A DNA stretch of 20,697 bases from a virus, in IMG/VR virus record IMGVR_UViG_3300017917_001170, positions 1 through 20,697 of that record; one strand, written 5' to 3'. The notes beneath the pieces are model-generated. The model was not told the origin of the DNA. It saw only the letters and a program-made list of their open reading frames with translations, and did no database searches. Position numbers and translations under genes: made by a program. Positions 13,340 to 19,748 of the stretch are shown one piece after another. Positions within the stretch are counted from its first letter, which is position 1. Every line of letters begins with the position of its first letter.

Positions 13340-13611
13340 AAGCCATAGTGCTTAAACATCGCGAGTGGGATCGGATATTTCAGCAGATTAAAAGTGATTA
13401 TGCTGACAGTCCCGCTACCTATTTGATCCGAAATCGTATGCGAGATGTCTTAGGGTTTACTGTACGTGAACACCAAGATTGGCAGTATAGATCAGAAGAA
13501 ATTCCCGGCCGTGACTACGATTGGCGTGATGAACGCAGTCAAATACACATTGACTTTTACAATGAAAGTGCCCGCACTTACTTTATTATAAAGTATATGA
13601 CCAATGATTAG
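13336..13611 (+). CDS. small protein, probable member of the paralogue array
   Basis: This is a 91-residue charged protein (HREWDRIFQQIKSDY, PGRDYDWRDERSQ) ending IHIDFYNESARTYFIIKYM, the aromatic strand, acidic turn and helix of the array. No known domain. Its ATG overlaps the metallophosphoesterase stop (ATGA), and its own stop overlaps the next start by eight bases, so the three genes form one translational chain. Confidence 0.66.
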   Translation: MKAIVLKHREWDRIFQQIKSDYADSPATYLIRNRMRDVLGFTVREHQDWQYRSEEIPGRDYDWRDERSQIHIDFYNESARTYFIIKYMTND

Positions 13612-14110
13612 ATTACTATTACTGTCATGCTTATTAGTGGGCTGTGCTACAGAACGATTGGGTGTAGAGTATATCAAAGATCGTGACTATCGAGTACAGG
13701 GTCATTTGGATAGAGACGAGTATGACGAGATCATACGCATAGTTAAAGCACATCCAAAAGAGCAGATAAACTTTTATGCTTCAAGTGTTGGTGGCACTAG
13801 TCATGACCTATTTGACTGTATGGACGCACTGTATCAACATGGGCAGGTCTACTGGTATAGTTTAGATCAGTGCGACAGTGCCTGTGCTGTGTTGGCATTA
13901 AGCACACATCATGCCAATGGTCACTATAGACTACACAGTTTCTATCGTCACCATCACCATCACATAGAAGCCGCAACTGGTTACAATGCTCAGATATTAG
14001 ATAGGTTAGGCAGTTATGGATATGATAAAGACCGACTACATCATATGTTTCACAGTGTAGAAGAGTTGTGGGACATAACTTTAACGGACGGAGTTATAGA
14101 TGAGCATTAA
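13604..14110 (+). CDS. ClpP-like putative lipoprotein
   Basis: This is a 168-residue protein. It starts with a short lipoprotein signal: Arg3, a hydrophobic stretch, and the lipobox Leu-Val-Gly-Cys14. The remainder resembles the ClpP/crotonase-fold serine peptidase relatives often exported by bacteria: INFYASSVGG (the Gly-Gly strand-turn), then CDSACAVLALS with a candidate nucleophile Ser92 between Cys90 and Cys94, and a candidate His111 in YRLHSFY. A run of five histidines (116-120) follows. The protein could be a membrane-anchored protease-like factor. A role in envelope modification, superinfection exclusion or lysis is possible but not shown. The fold call rests on motif order alone. The gene overlaps both neighbours. 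Confidence 0.6.
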   Translation: MIRLLLLSCLLVGCATERLGVEYIKDRDYRVQGHLDRDEYDEIIRIVKAHPKEQINFYASSVGGTSHDLFDCMDALYQHGQVYWYSLDQCDSACAVLALSTHHANGHYRLHSFYRHHHHHIEAATGYNAQILDRLGSYGYDKDRLHHMFHSVEELWDITLTDGVIDEH

Positions 14111-14393
14111 ATTTGGCTTAGAAGAATCACTAATGGCAGATTTAGGCCGTCAAATACAAGATTCCATTGACGACAAAATGAGTTACGCCTTTCTGATGAT
14201 GTATTGGAAAGAGCAAGGTTGGACTACTGTCAAGTTAAGCAAATTCCAAGATAACGAACACGCTGTGGATATTACTGATTGGTTGTTTGATAATGATCTC
14301 AGAGATACTGTAGACTATTATCGTGAGGGCGCAGAGTTTGTGTTTGCCAGTGAGAAAATTGCTACCTTGTTTGCTCTAAGGTGGGCGGCGTGA
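14100..14393 (+). CDS. small protein of the paralogue array
   Basis: This 97-residue protein has Gly-Trp-Thr-x-Val-Lys-Leu (GWTTVKL), a following helix (VDITDWLFDNDL), and the C-terminal array motif FVFASEKIATLFALRWAA. The next gene shares GWTQVRL and ALRWA, so these two are clear paralogues. The ATG overlaps the lipoprotein stop by 11 bases. Its last codons read CTA AGG TGG and serve as the Shine-Dalgarno of the following GTG start. Function unknown. Confidence 0.72.
   Translation: MSIKFGLEESLMADLGRQIQDSIDDKMSYAFLMMYWKEQGWTTVKLSKFQDNEHAVDITDWLFDNDLRDTVDYYREGAEFVFASEKIATLFALRWAA
14378..14381 (+). promoter_or_regulatory. Shine-Dalgarno deciding the GTG start at 14390
   Basis: AAGG (in AAGGTGG) lies eight bases before GTG at 14390, inside the Leu-Arg-Trp codons of the upstream gene. 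The other in-frame GTG, at 14381, overlaps this site and has no ribosome binding site of its own. Confidence 0.6.
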
Positions 14394-14695
14394 TACATAA
14401 TATTCCTCAGGAACATAGGCCCACTGCCAACGATAGACGCATCGCAGAGGACGAATTAGAGGCATTGGGTTGGACCCAAGTCAGGTTACCGCGCACAGAA
14501 CCAACACGTCAGAGTCCGCAGTTTATCGACATGATGAAGTGGTGTGAAGATTATGTAGGACAAGGTCGAGTAGAAATTGAACCAGGTAAGGTTGACGCTA
14601 ACGATCTGTGGTATAGTTTTAGTTGGTACGGTTATTGGAACTTTTGGTTTCGTAAAGAAACAGATGCCACAGCATTTGCATTGAGGTGGGCATGA
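14390..14695 (+). CDS. small protein of the paralogue array (GTG start)
   Basis: The start is placed at GTG 14390, which overlaps the previous stop as GTGA; a GTG at 14381 is less likely. The product is 101 residues: an N-terminal helix, GWTQVRLPRTEP, a helix with MKWCEDYVG, an aromatic stretch (WYSFSWYGYWNFWF) and the terminal motif RKETDATAFALRWA. It is paralogous to the gene at 14100-14393. The terminal TTG AGG TGG GCA TGA provides both the Shine-Dalgarno and the overlapping ATG of the next gene. Function unknown. Confidence 0.72.
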   Translation: MIHNIPQEHRPTANDRRIAEDELEALGWTQVRLPRTEPTRQSPQFIDMMKWCEDYVGQGRVEIEPGKVDANDLWYSFSWYGYWNFWFRKETDATAFALRWA

Positions 14696-15132
14696 AGACT
14701 CCTTGGCAATTTTTGTTAGAAATACAAACATGGGATCGTGCTCCTGGTGACGATGAAGAATGGATGACTGCTCGCTTACAAAATCGTTGGCCTGGACCTT
14801 ATCGTGTAGAAAAGGTCATTGATTATCAGTGGCAAAGCGTTGAATATGAAATAGTGTTTGACACCCCTCAAGATGAAACTAAGTTTAGGAAAATTATGAG
14901 TCTATTAGAAGGCGCCAATGGGCGCAAGTTTATCTTATCAGGACCGTTTGATGAGGAAATGCCCCATCATTATATAGTGATTGCTGATATTAGTTTTTGG
15001 AACAAAAATGAACCAGCAATATATCAGTGGATGGACGAAAATCTACCACGTGGACGCTTACATCAAACAGGTATGGTTATTGAACTCGACGATGGTCAAG
15101 ATGCTACAGCATTTTTGCTACGCTGGGGCTAG
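14692..15132 (+). CDS. two-repeat protein of the paralogue array
   Basis: The start is placed at ATG 14692, overlapping the previous stop (ATGA) with GAGG six bases upstream. The alternative GTG at 14686 adds two residues and lies on the GAGG site. The product is 146 residues and appears to hold two copies of the array unit. The first ends YEIVFDTPQDETKFRKIM, the second is IADISFWNKNEPAIYQWMDE followed by IELDDGQDATAFLLRWG. The second half aligns by eye with the gene at 12327-12530. It is the last gene of the plus-strand run, and its stop shares CTAG with the convergent minus-strand gene. Function unknown. Confidence 0.72.
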   Translation: MKTPWQFLLEIQTWDRAPGDDEEWMTARLQNRWPGPYRVEKVIDYQWQSVEYEIVFDTPQDETKFRKIMSLLEGANGRKFILSGPFDEEMPHHYIVIADISFWNKNEPAIYQWMDENLPRGRLHQTGMVIELDDGQDATAFLLRWG

Positions 15133-15368
15133 TGTAGTGTAGCGTCAGCTGGACGTACAAGTTTGTATTTTTCTATTAGATAACTAATTATTTCTTCTAC
15201 CACAGGGTCAACTGTATCTTCATCGCCAAGAGTTTCTGGAAAACTTATTCCCTTTAATTGACCTGCTGAGTTTACTACAAATACAAAATCGTCTTCTTGA
15301 ATATCTTCGAGAACATCATACTCTTCTGAGACTGGGTCTAGGAAAACTTTTTCTTCGTATTTTGCCAT
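15129..15368 (-). CDS. small acidic protein
   Basis: This is a 79-residue, very acidic protein (VLEDIQEDDFVFVVNSAG, DEDTVDPVVEEIISYLIE). The N-terminus has FLDPVSEEY, which resembles YLDPVTEYF at the start of the overlapping upstream gene, a possible duplication or shared binding motif. No known domain. AGAGG precedes the ATG, and the start lies 53 bases inside the upstream gene, an unusually long overlap. Its stop is tail to tail with the plus-strand gene. Function unknown. Confidence 0.6.
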   Translation of the reverse strand: MAKYEEKVFLDPVSEEYDVLEDIQEDDFVFVVNSAGQLKGISFPETLGDEDTVDPVVEEIISYLIEKYKLVRPADATLH

Positions 15369-16029
15369 GGTCGATATCCTCTAAAAATTGTAGGTTATGT
15401 TGAATCTTATTGCGTAGTTCTACTATTACTGGATGTTTCTTTCCAAACGCTTTGATATAGTTAGAGTAGTCTAAACTCTGACTGGTCCAATTCTTATCAG
15501 TTACAACTGTATTTAACTGTGTTTTTAGTATATGTAATCTTGCGGCTATATTTGCGGCATAGGCATCTATTTCATCTGGATTGCCTAGATATTCTTGCTC
15601 ACTCTTACGATCAAGATTAGCGTGTTTACTTACAAAATTTTCTTTTTGAAGTTTAAATTTTCTTTTACGATACTGTACCAGGTGCTGGTATTCGTGTACC
15701 AATGCTTCTGTTAAATCTAATGCTATTTTACCTGCAATTTCTTGTGTAATTGTCCAAGGTAAAATCTTATTGTGATTAATAAAAAAATTAATGATTATTT
15801 GTTTTTTGTTTTGTTGATCAAGGTCAGGATCATACTCAGCACCTATAGTAAAATCACCTTGATCTAAAAAGTCATTACCTGCTTGTATGCACTTGACACG
15901 AACTGTATGATTACTGTTCAGATGTTTACCAAGTCTACGTACAAAATTTCGAGGCGTTATATTATTGTCAACCAGTGTAGCGATCCATTTAGTAATTCTA
16001 AAGTATTCAGTTACTGGATCAAGATACAC
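15316..16029 (-). CDS. HExxH metalloprotease-like protein (GTG start)
   Basis: This 237-residue protein contains the zinc-protease motif His112-Glu113-Tyr-Gln-His116 in LTEALVHEYQHLVQY. Glu153 or Asp155 in NPDEIDAYAAN is a candidate third zinc ligand. The N-terminal 90 residues are alpha/beta without a recognised fold, and the C-terminus is basic (IRRKSFPRPSLRRV). No signal peptide is visible. The start is GTG at 16029, with GGAGG five bases upstream inside the Gly-Gly codons that end the preceding gene. Its position after two probable virion genes suggests a possible role in virion maturation, but the HExxH match alone does not prove protease activity. Confidence 0.68.
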   Translation of the reverse strand: MYLDPVTEYFRITKWIATLVDNNITPRNFVRRLGKHLNSNHTVRVKCIQAGNDFLDQGDFTIGAEYDPDLDQQNKKQIIINFFINHNKILPWTITQEIAGKIALDLTEALVHEYQHLVQYRKRKFKLQKENFVSKHANLDRKSEQEYLGNPDEIDAYAANIAARLHILKTQLNTVVTDKNWTSQSLDYSNYIKAFGKKHPVIVELRNKIQHNLQFLEDIDHGKIRRKSFPRPSLRRV

Positions 16030-16030
16030 T

Positions 16031-16825
16031 TTAACCTCCGCTTAGTAATTTTTGTGCGCTTTGTGTTGACAGATCAACATCGCCACCTGCTGGTAGATTT
16101 TCAAAAGGATTATAAGATGGAGGTGCAATTCCCGCAGCTGCCATGGCTTTGAGATTTTTACCTTCAGCCATAGACAATTTAATAGCATCGCCAAATTCAC
16201 TGTTAGGCATAACCAATTGATTAAGAATATTAGCTGAACCAATTCCATTAGTTTCTGCACCTATTTTGTGCAGACTTGTAGCAGATTGTATTAGTGTTCC
16301 TAGATTTTTAGGAGGAGTTGCGGCCACATCTACACCTGCGGTATTAAACAATGATTGCGATTTACTTACCATTGCTGAAATATTGGTTATAGCATTAAGA
16401 TCAATGTTATTAGGGTTAGCTAACAGTGCATCAATTGCTCCCCCAGCAGCCACAGGTTCCATAAAATCTTGCATGTTAGGCAAACCTAAAGGACCTGTGC
16501 CTGTGCCGCTCATTGCATTTAGATTTGCTTGGAAATCCGTTCTTTCCATCATTACTTTTAAATTACCAAATTCTTTATCGTATGTTGGTACAGGCGGAAC
16601 TCTTATATTGTCAAATAAATTTTTAGCCGCGTCACCGTCTTTAAATTTAGCGCCGAGATCTTTCATCTTTTCGCCCATACCGGCTAGATCTGTGTTTACT
16701 CCCCGTAGGTTATCGGCACTGACAATTTTGTTAATATCAGTAAAGTCTTTAAGAGACTGTAGTCCTGATGTATTAGGATTTGCTACTGGTGCTGCGGCCT
16801 GTGCTGATTGTATTAAGTTTGACAT
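16031..16825 (-). CDS. probable virion-associated protein, Ala/Asn/Gly-rich
   Basis: This 264-residue protein is rich in Ala, Asn, Gly, Leu and Ser and has no known domain. It begins MSNLIQSAQAAAP and contains repeated short amphipathic segments (LKDFTDINKIVSADN, AMVSKSQSLFNTAG, GTLIQSATSLHKIG). Its upstream neighbour, beginning MSDLIATARNSTV, has the same composition and a related start, so the two look like distant paralogues. They are coupled by TAATG. Proteins of this look occur near structural genes in marine T4-like phages (from memory). A tail or virion role is inferred. The last codons (AGC GGA GGT TAA) hold the Shine-Dalgarno of the next gene. Confidence 0.65.
   Translation of the reverse strand: MSNLIQSAQAAAPVANPNTSGLQSLKDFTDINKIVSADNLRGVNTDLAGMGEKMKDLGAKFKDGDAAKNLFDNIRVPPVPTYDKEFGNLKVMMERTDFQANLNAMSGTGTGPLGLPNMQDFMEPVAAGGAIDALLANPNNIDLNAITNISAMVSKSQSLFNTAGVDVAATPPKNLGTLIQSATSLHKIGAETNGIGSANILNQLVMPNSEFGDAIKLSMAEGKNLKAMAAAGIAPPSYNPFENLPAGGDVDLSTQSAQKLLSGG
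16035..16039 (-). promoter_or_regulatory. Shine-Dalgarno deciding the GTG start at 16029
   Basis: GGAGG on the minus strand lies five bases before the GTG at 16029. It is unusually strong and is encoded by the final Gly-Gly codons of the preceding gene. Confidence 0.65.
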
Positions 16826-17793
16826 TATCTATTCCCCGCGTTGGAATTCGTTTTTGCGGTGCCAAACGCTTTTGTATCATTTACAGCAGCCCAATTCCCC
16901 GGTGTTGGTGCGGGTTGTACTGGAGTTGGTGCACCGCCTAGTATTGATTGCGCTCCTGTATTTACACTGGCATCTGCACCACTGTAGGCAGGTACTCCTG
17001 AGAAAGGATTTGCGGCTGCCGCTGCATCTAATCCGCTGGTTAGTTCAGTACTGCTGACCTGCGGTAACCCACCAGGTGGATTTATATTAAACTGTTCTCC
17101 CACTGCGGCTAATACTTTAGGGTCCTTAATTTGACTCATAGCCTTGTCAATTTGATCTTTGTAACTCGGATCAGTTAATCGATTAGTATCTACTCCTGCT
17201 TTGGCCAATGCTGCATTTATACCTGTAGAGTTGCCCATCTTGGTAGCATTGAGTTTGTTAATTAATCCTGCAGATGTACCAAATGTTGACATGTCGTTTA
17301 GATCAAATAATCCGCCAGCAGATTTAAACACATTACCCACATTGGTTAAATTACCCAACTTACTGCTTAATCCTTGATCAGCCAAGTCGCTTGTATTACT
17401 AATACCGCTACCGAAACTGCTGAGATTAGCGTTGGTACAGAAAGCAGTAACCTTTTTAAGTTCTATAGCATCGCCAATATGAGCTCGAGCTTGGTTAAAT
17501 TTTTGCATTAATCCTGCAGGACCGCCCTTCATTAGATTATTACTATGTGTAGTTAAAGCCAGTGCGGCAGCATTAGCCTCTGGACCTAGGTCTGGATTGG
17601 TTTTATAAACGTTTTTAAGTGTAGTTATTGCCAAAGCCACGTTAGGGTGCATCTGCAGACCTGTGCCGGCGTTAAAACCTACCATGGCTGTAATAGTTGC
17701 TGGTGTCAGCCCACCCTTAGGCAAGCCAACAGTATTGTATTGCCCTTCAGCAACAACAGTACTATTACGTGCGGTGGCTATCAAATCCGACAT
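16825..17793 (-). CDS. probable virion-associated protein with Pro-rich tail
   Basis: This is a 322-residue protein of low charge, rich in Ala, Gly, Asn, Ser and Thr. It begins MSDLIATARNSTV and ends in a flexible region with a Pro-rich stretch (GGAPTPVQPAPTPGNW). The middle shows repeated Gly/Asn-rich segments (LGNLTNVGNVFKSAGGLFDL, FGTSAGLINKLN). No recognised domain. It is followed by the related 264-residue protein (TAATG junction) and preceded by the Sm-like gene with a gap of ten bases. A structural role is inferred from composition and pairing. Cys136 is its only cysteine that I see. Confidence 0.65.
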   Translation of the reverse strand: MSDLIATARNSTVVAEGQYNTVGLPKGGLTPATITAMVGFNAGTGLQMHPNVALAITTLKNVYKTNPDLGPEANAAALALTTHSNNLMKGGPAGLMQKFNQARAHIGDAIELKKVTAFCTNANLSSFGSGISNTSDLADQGLSSKLGNLTNVGNVFKSAGGLFDLNDMSTFGTSAGLINKLNATKMGNSTGINAALAKAGVDTNRLTDPSYKDQIDKAMSQIKDPKVLAAVGEQFNINPPGGLPQVSSTELTSGLDAAAAANPFSGVPAYSGADASVNTGAQSILGGAPTPVQPAPTPGNWAAVNDTKAFGTAKTNSNAGNR

Positions 17794-17803
17794 ACTTTAC
17801 ATC

Positions 17804-18109
17804 CTATGTTACTATACTACTTGCAGGTTGAATTCCTGTAGTTGTTTGAATATAGTGACTTTCTACTTCTTTCTGTGTAGGAGCATGAAACATTACATGA
17901 GTTTTATCTAATGTAATATTTGAACTAAGTTCGCTGGTAAACAGACTTTGTAGTAATCCAATACCTCGTTGACTTGGCATCACAGTACAGGGTTTGCTGA
18001 TTACAAAACTTTTCTCTGTTTCTTCGGCTACTTTAGCAACGATTTCGTCACCATTAACTAATTTAAATGTAACTACGTCGTCTCTTTCATATTTGTGATT
18101 AACTAGCAT
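17804..18109 (-). CDS. Sm-like (SH3-barrel) protein
   Basis: This is a 101-residue protein. Residues 8-45 read like the Sm/Hfq-type strand core: ERDDVVTFKLVNGDEIVAKV, then SFVISKPCTV. Here a Gly-Asp turn between strands resembles the Sm1 motif. A loop (SQRGIGLLQSLF) and a last strand (VMFHAPTQKEVESHYIQ) follow. An Sm-like protein of putative cyanophage origin has been described structurally, and this may belong to that group, but I could not compare them. If so it may form a ring and bind RNA. The start overlaps the glutaredoxin-like gene by 11 bases. It could equally be a simple SH3-barrel structural protein. Confidence 0.6.
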   Translation of the reverse strand: MLVNHKYERDDVVTFKLVNGDEIVAKVAEETEKSFVISKPCTVMPSQRGIGLLQSLFTSELSSNITLDKTHVMFHAPTQKEVESHYIQTTTGIQPASSIVT

Positions 18110-18374
18110 CTAATTGATTTATCCTTTCATTGATTTCTATTTGAGTTGCATGTGCTATATCTTTGAATCCGTTTTCCCAAGCCACATCTTCACCTACGTA
18201 AAATTGTGGAAGTGGATAACGTTTAATTTCTCTATTTTTACTGTTTAAAAATTCTACTGCTTCTGGTTGTTGCTCTAAATTTATTTCGTCGAATGGTACA
18301 CCTAAATTGGTCAAATACTGTTTAGCGACCACTGAACGTACACCTCGATCTGTGTATACTTTTAATTTAGCCAT
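18099..18374 (-). CDS. glutaredoxin-fold protein lacking the CxxC active site
   Basis: This 91-residue protein follows the glutaredoxin pattern: strand (KLKVYTD), helix, strand (PFDEINLE), helix, then the cis-proline strand PLPQFYVGED and a Gly-Phe turn (ENGFKDI). Where the adjacent true glutaredoxin has CPFC, this one has Val-Arg-Ser-Val (residues 12-15), and the whole protein has no cysteine. It therefore cannot act as a thiol-disulfide reductant. It might bind glutathione, a protein partner or the reductase complex. It overlaps the glutaredoxin gene by eight bases, which suggests duplication followed by loss of catalysis. Confidence 0.8.
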   Translation of the reverse strand: MAKLKVYTDRGVRSVVAKQYLTNLGVPFDEINLEQQPEAVEFLNSKNREIKRYPLPQFYVGEDVAWENGFKDIAHATQIEINERINQLDAS

Positions 18375-18624
18375 GAACTGCTCCTAGTCTTTCCTGTAGG
18401 TCTTGATCACTTAATTTTGCCAGACCTTGATAACCACCTTCTACAAATAACTGCTCGCCTAGATATAGTTGCGGAGCAGTTCTATGACCTTGCGCAATTA
18501 ACCACTCTCTGGCGTCGGGGTCTACATCTATATTTACTACTTCAAAAGGTATGTTTTTTGTTGTCAGTAAATGTTTTGCTTTGTCACAGAACGGGCAGTT
18601 GTTTTTAGAGTACACAGTTAGCAT
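18367..18624 (-). CDS. nrdC: glutaredoxin
   Basis: This 85-residue protein has the classic glutaredoxin layout: Cys10-Pro-Phe-Cys13, Thr49-Ala-Pro51 (the cis-proline TVP-type motif) and Gly63-Gly64-Tyr for glutathione binding. It would supply electrons to the ribonucleotide reductase encoded just upstream. AAGGA precedes its ATG, and it follows nrdB after 15 bases. The symbol follows the T4 usage for the reductase-linked glutaredoxin and is an analogy rather than a proven orthologue. Confidence 0.93.
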   Translation of the reverse strand: MLTVYSKNNCPFCDKAKHLLTTKNIPFEVVNIDVDPDAREWLIAQGHRTAPQLYLGEQLFVEGGYQGLAKLSDQDLQERLGAVHG

Positions 18625-18639
18625 GGTAAATTATCCTTA

Positions 18640-19740
18640 TTATAGTGAAGGTAGTTCATCGTAATTGATAGCATCACTCATTACACCAATTACATAGTTA
18701 GTTGATTCGTTTTCTTGTAGGGCAGTTTGTTTTTTGCTGGTATCGCTGTGCTTGTTAAACCATGGAATAGGTGTAGTCTTAGGCGCTGGATTCCAGTACT
18801 TGATTCCAATTTCTTTTAGTGCACCTACTGCGGTATAGTCCACAAAGTCTTTTAAGATATTAGCGTTAAGACCAATAACAGGACCTAGTTTAAACAAGTA
18901 GTCAGCCCAGGCCTTTTCCTCGCGAATAACATCTTCATACATGCGAATTACTTCAGCTTCACATTCATCTTTCACAGCGGCAAAGCGTGGATCTTCTTTG
19001 ACCACTTGATTGATCATCCAAGCAGTCCAATCTTTGTGTAGAACTTCGTCTTGTAGAATTAGGCTAATAATATTACCATTGCCGATAAAGATTTTGTTTT
19101 CTACCATGGCTAAACTTGTAGCGAATGATACCATGAAACGGAATGCTTCTAATCCATAACTAGCGTGTAAGGCCAACCATATGGCTTTAATGTAATCTTT
19201 TTCGTCTACTTTGTGTCCTAGCTCACGCTTACAGTTGATTAAGTGTAGAGCATCATAGTAGTTGCCAATGGTTGATGCCATACTGACAATCTCTGCTGTG
19301 TCATGGATAGTGTTAAACACTTCTTTTGGCACGTTATAGATATTACGGATGATGTGGCTGTAACTGCGACTGTGTATGTTAGTTTCAAAGAAAGTCCAGT
19401 TATACACTAAGGCTTCTAGTTCAGGTAGGCTCACTACAGGAGTAAACACTTGACTAGGACCACGACCTTGTAAACTATCTAAGGCAGTTTGTCTTAGTAA
19501 ATTGCTAGTAAAAATATGTTTCACCGTGTCACTGGCATCTTTAAAGTCTTGACTGTCTTTGGTCAATGAAATTTCTTCAGGCACCCAAAAGAAGCCGCGA
19601 GCTGTTTGTTCAAACTTCACTAGTTTGTTATATTTTACTTCTTCAAAGCGTTGGATAGTTACAGGACCTGCAGGGTCAAGAAACATCTTACGGTTAAGAT
19701 AGTCTGTGGCGTGTGTTAAATCGTATTGTGCTTTTGACAT
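18640..19740 (-). CDS. nrdB: class Ia ribonucleotide reductase, small subunit
   Basis: This 366-residue protein (E. coli NrdB: 376) provides the diiron-tyrosyl radical for making deoxyribonucleotides. Metal ligands align by eye with E. coli: Asp88 (LDSLQGRGP), Glu119, His123, Glu198 (GLEAFRF), Glu232 and His235 (QDEVLH). Tyr127 is the radical residue, with Phe202, Phe206 and Ile228 around it. Tyr349 near the C-terminus matches the radical-transfer Tyr356. One oddity: the usual Glu-x-x-His is Glu-Thr-Asn-Ile-His, one residue longer, while the alignment from Asp88 to Glu119 needs no gap. The gene follows nrdA after eight bases, and its C-terminus ends DELPSL for docking to NrdA. The start has AGGG seven bases upstream. 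Confidence 0.96.
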   Translation of the reverse strand: MSKAQYDLTHATDYLNRKMFLDPAGPVTIQRFEEVKYNKLVKFEQTARGFFWVPEEISLTKDSQDFKDASDTVKHIFTSNLLRQTALDSLQGRGPSQVFTPVVSLPELEALVYNWTFFETNIHSRSYSHIIRNIYNVPKEVFNTIHDTAEIVSMASTIGNYYDALHLINCKRELGHKVDEKDYIKAIWLALHASYGLEAFRFMVSFATSLAMVENKIFIGNGNIISLILQDEVLHKDWTAWMINQVVKEDPRFAAVKDECEAEVIRMYEDVIREEKAWADYLFKLGPVIGLNANILKDFVDYTAVGALKEIGIKYWNPAPKTTPIPWFNKHSDTSKKQTALQENESTNYVIGVMSDAINYDELPSL

Positions 19741-19748
19741 GATTATCC

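Noticed and set aside
14381-14389. GTG at 14381 as start of the gene ending at 14695
   Set aside because: No Shine-Dalgarno precedes it; GTG at 14390 has AAGG at eight bases and overlaps the previous stop as GTGA.
16266-17057. Long plus-strand open frame opposite the two probable virion genes
   Set aside because: It is the mirror of well-coupled minus-strand genes with good Shine-Dalgarno sites, has no ribosome site of its own, and its composition looks like antisense of Ala/Gly-rich codons.
18099-18374. Sequencing error removing the CxxC of the glutaredoxin-like gene
   Set aside because: The frame is open and coherent on both sides, and the replaced residues would need several base changes, so an error is unlikely.
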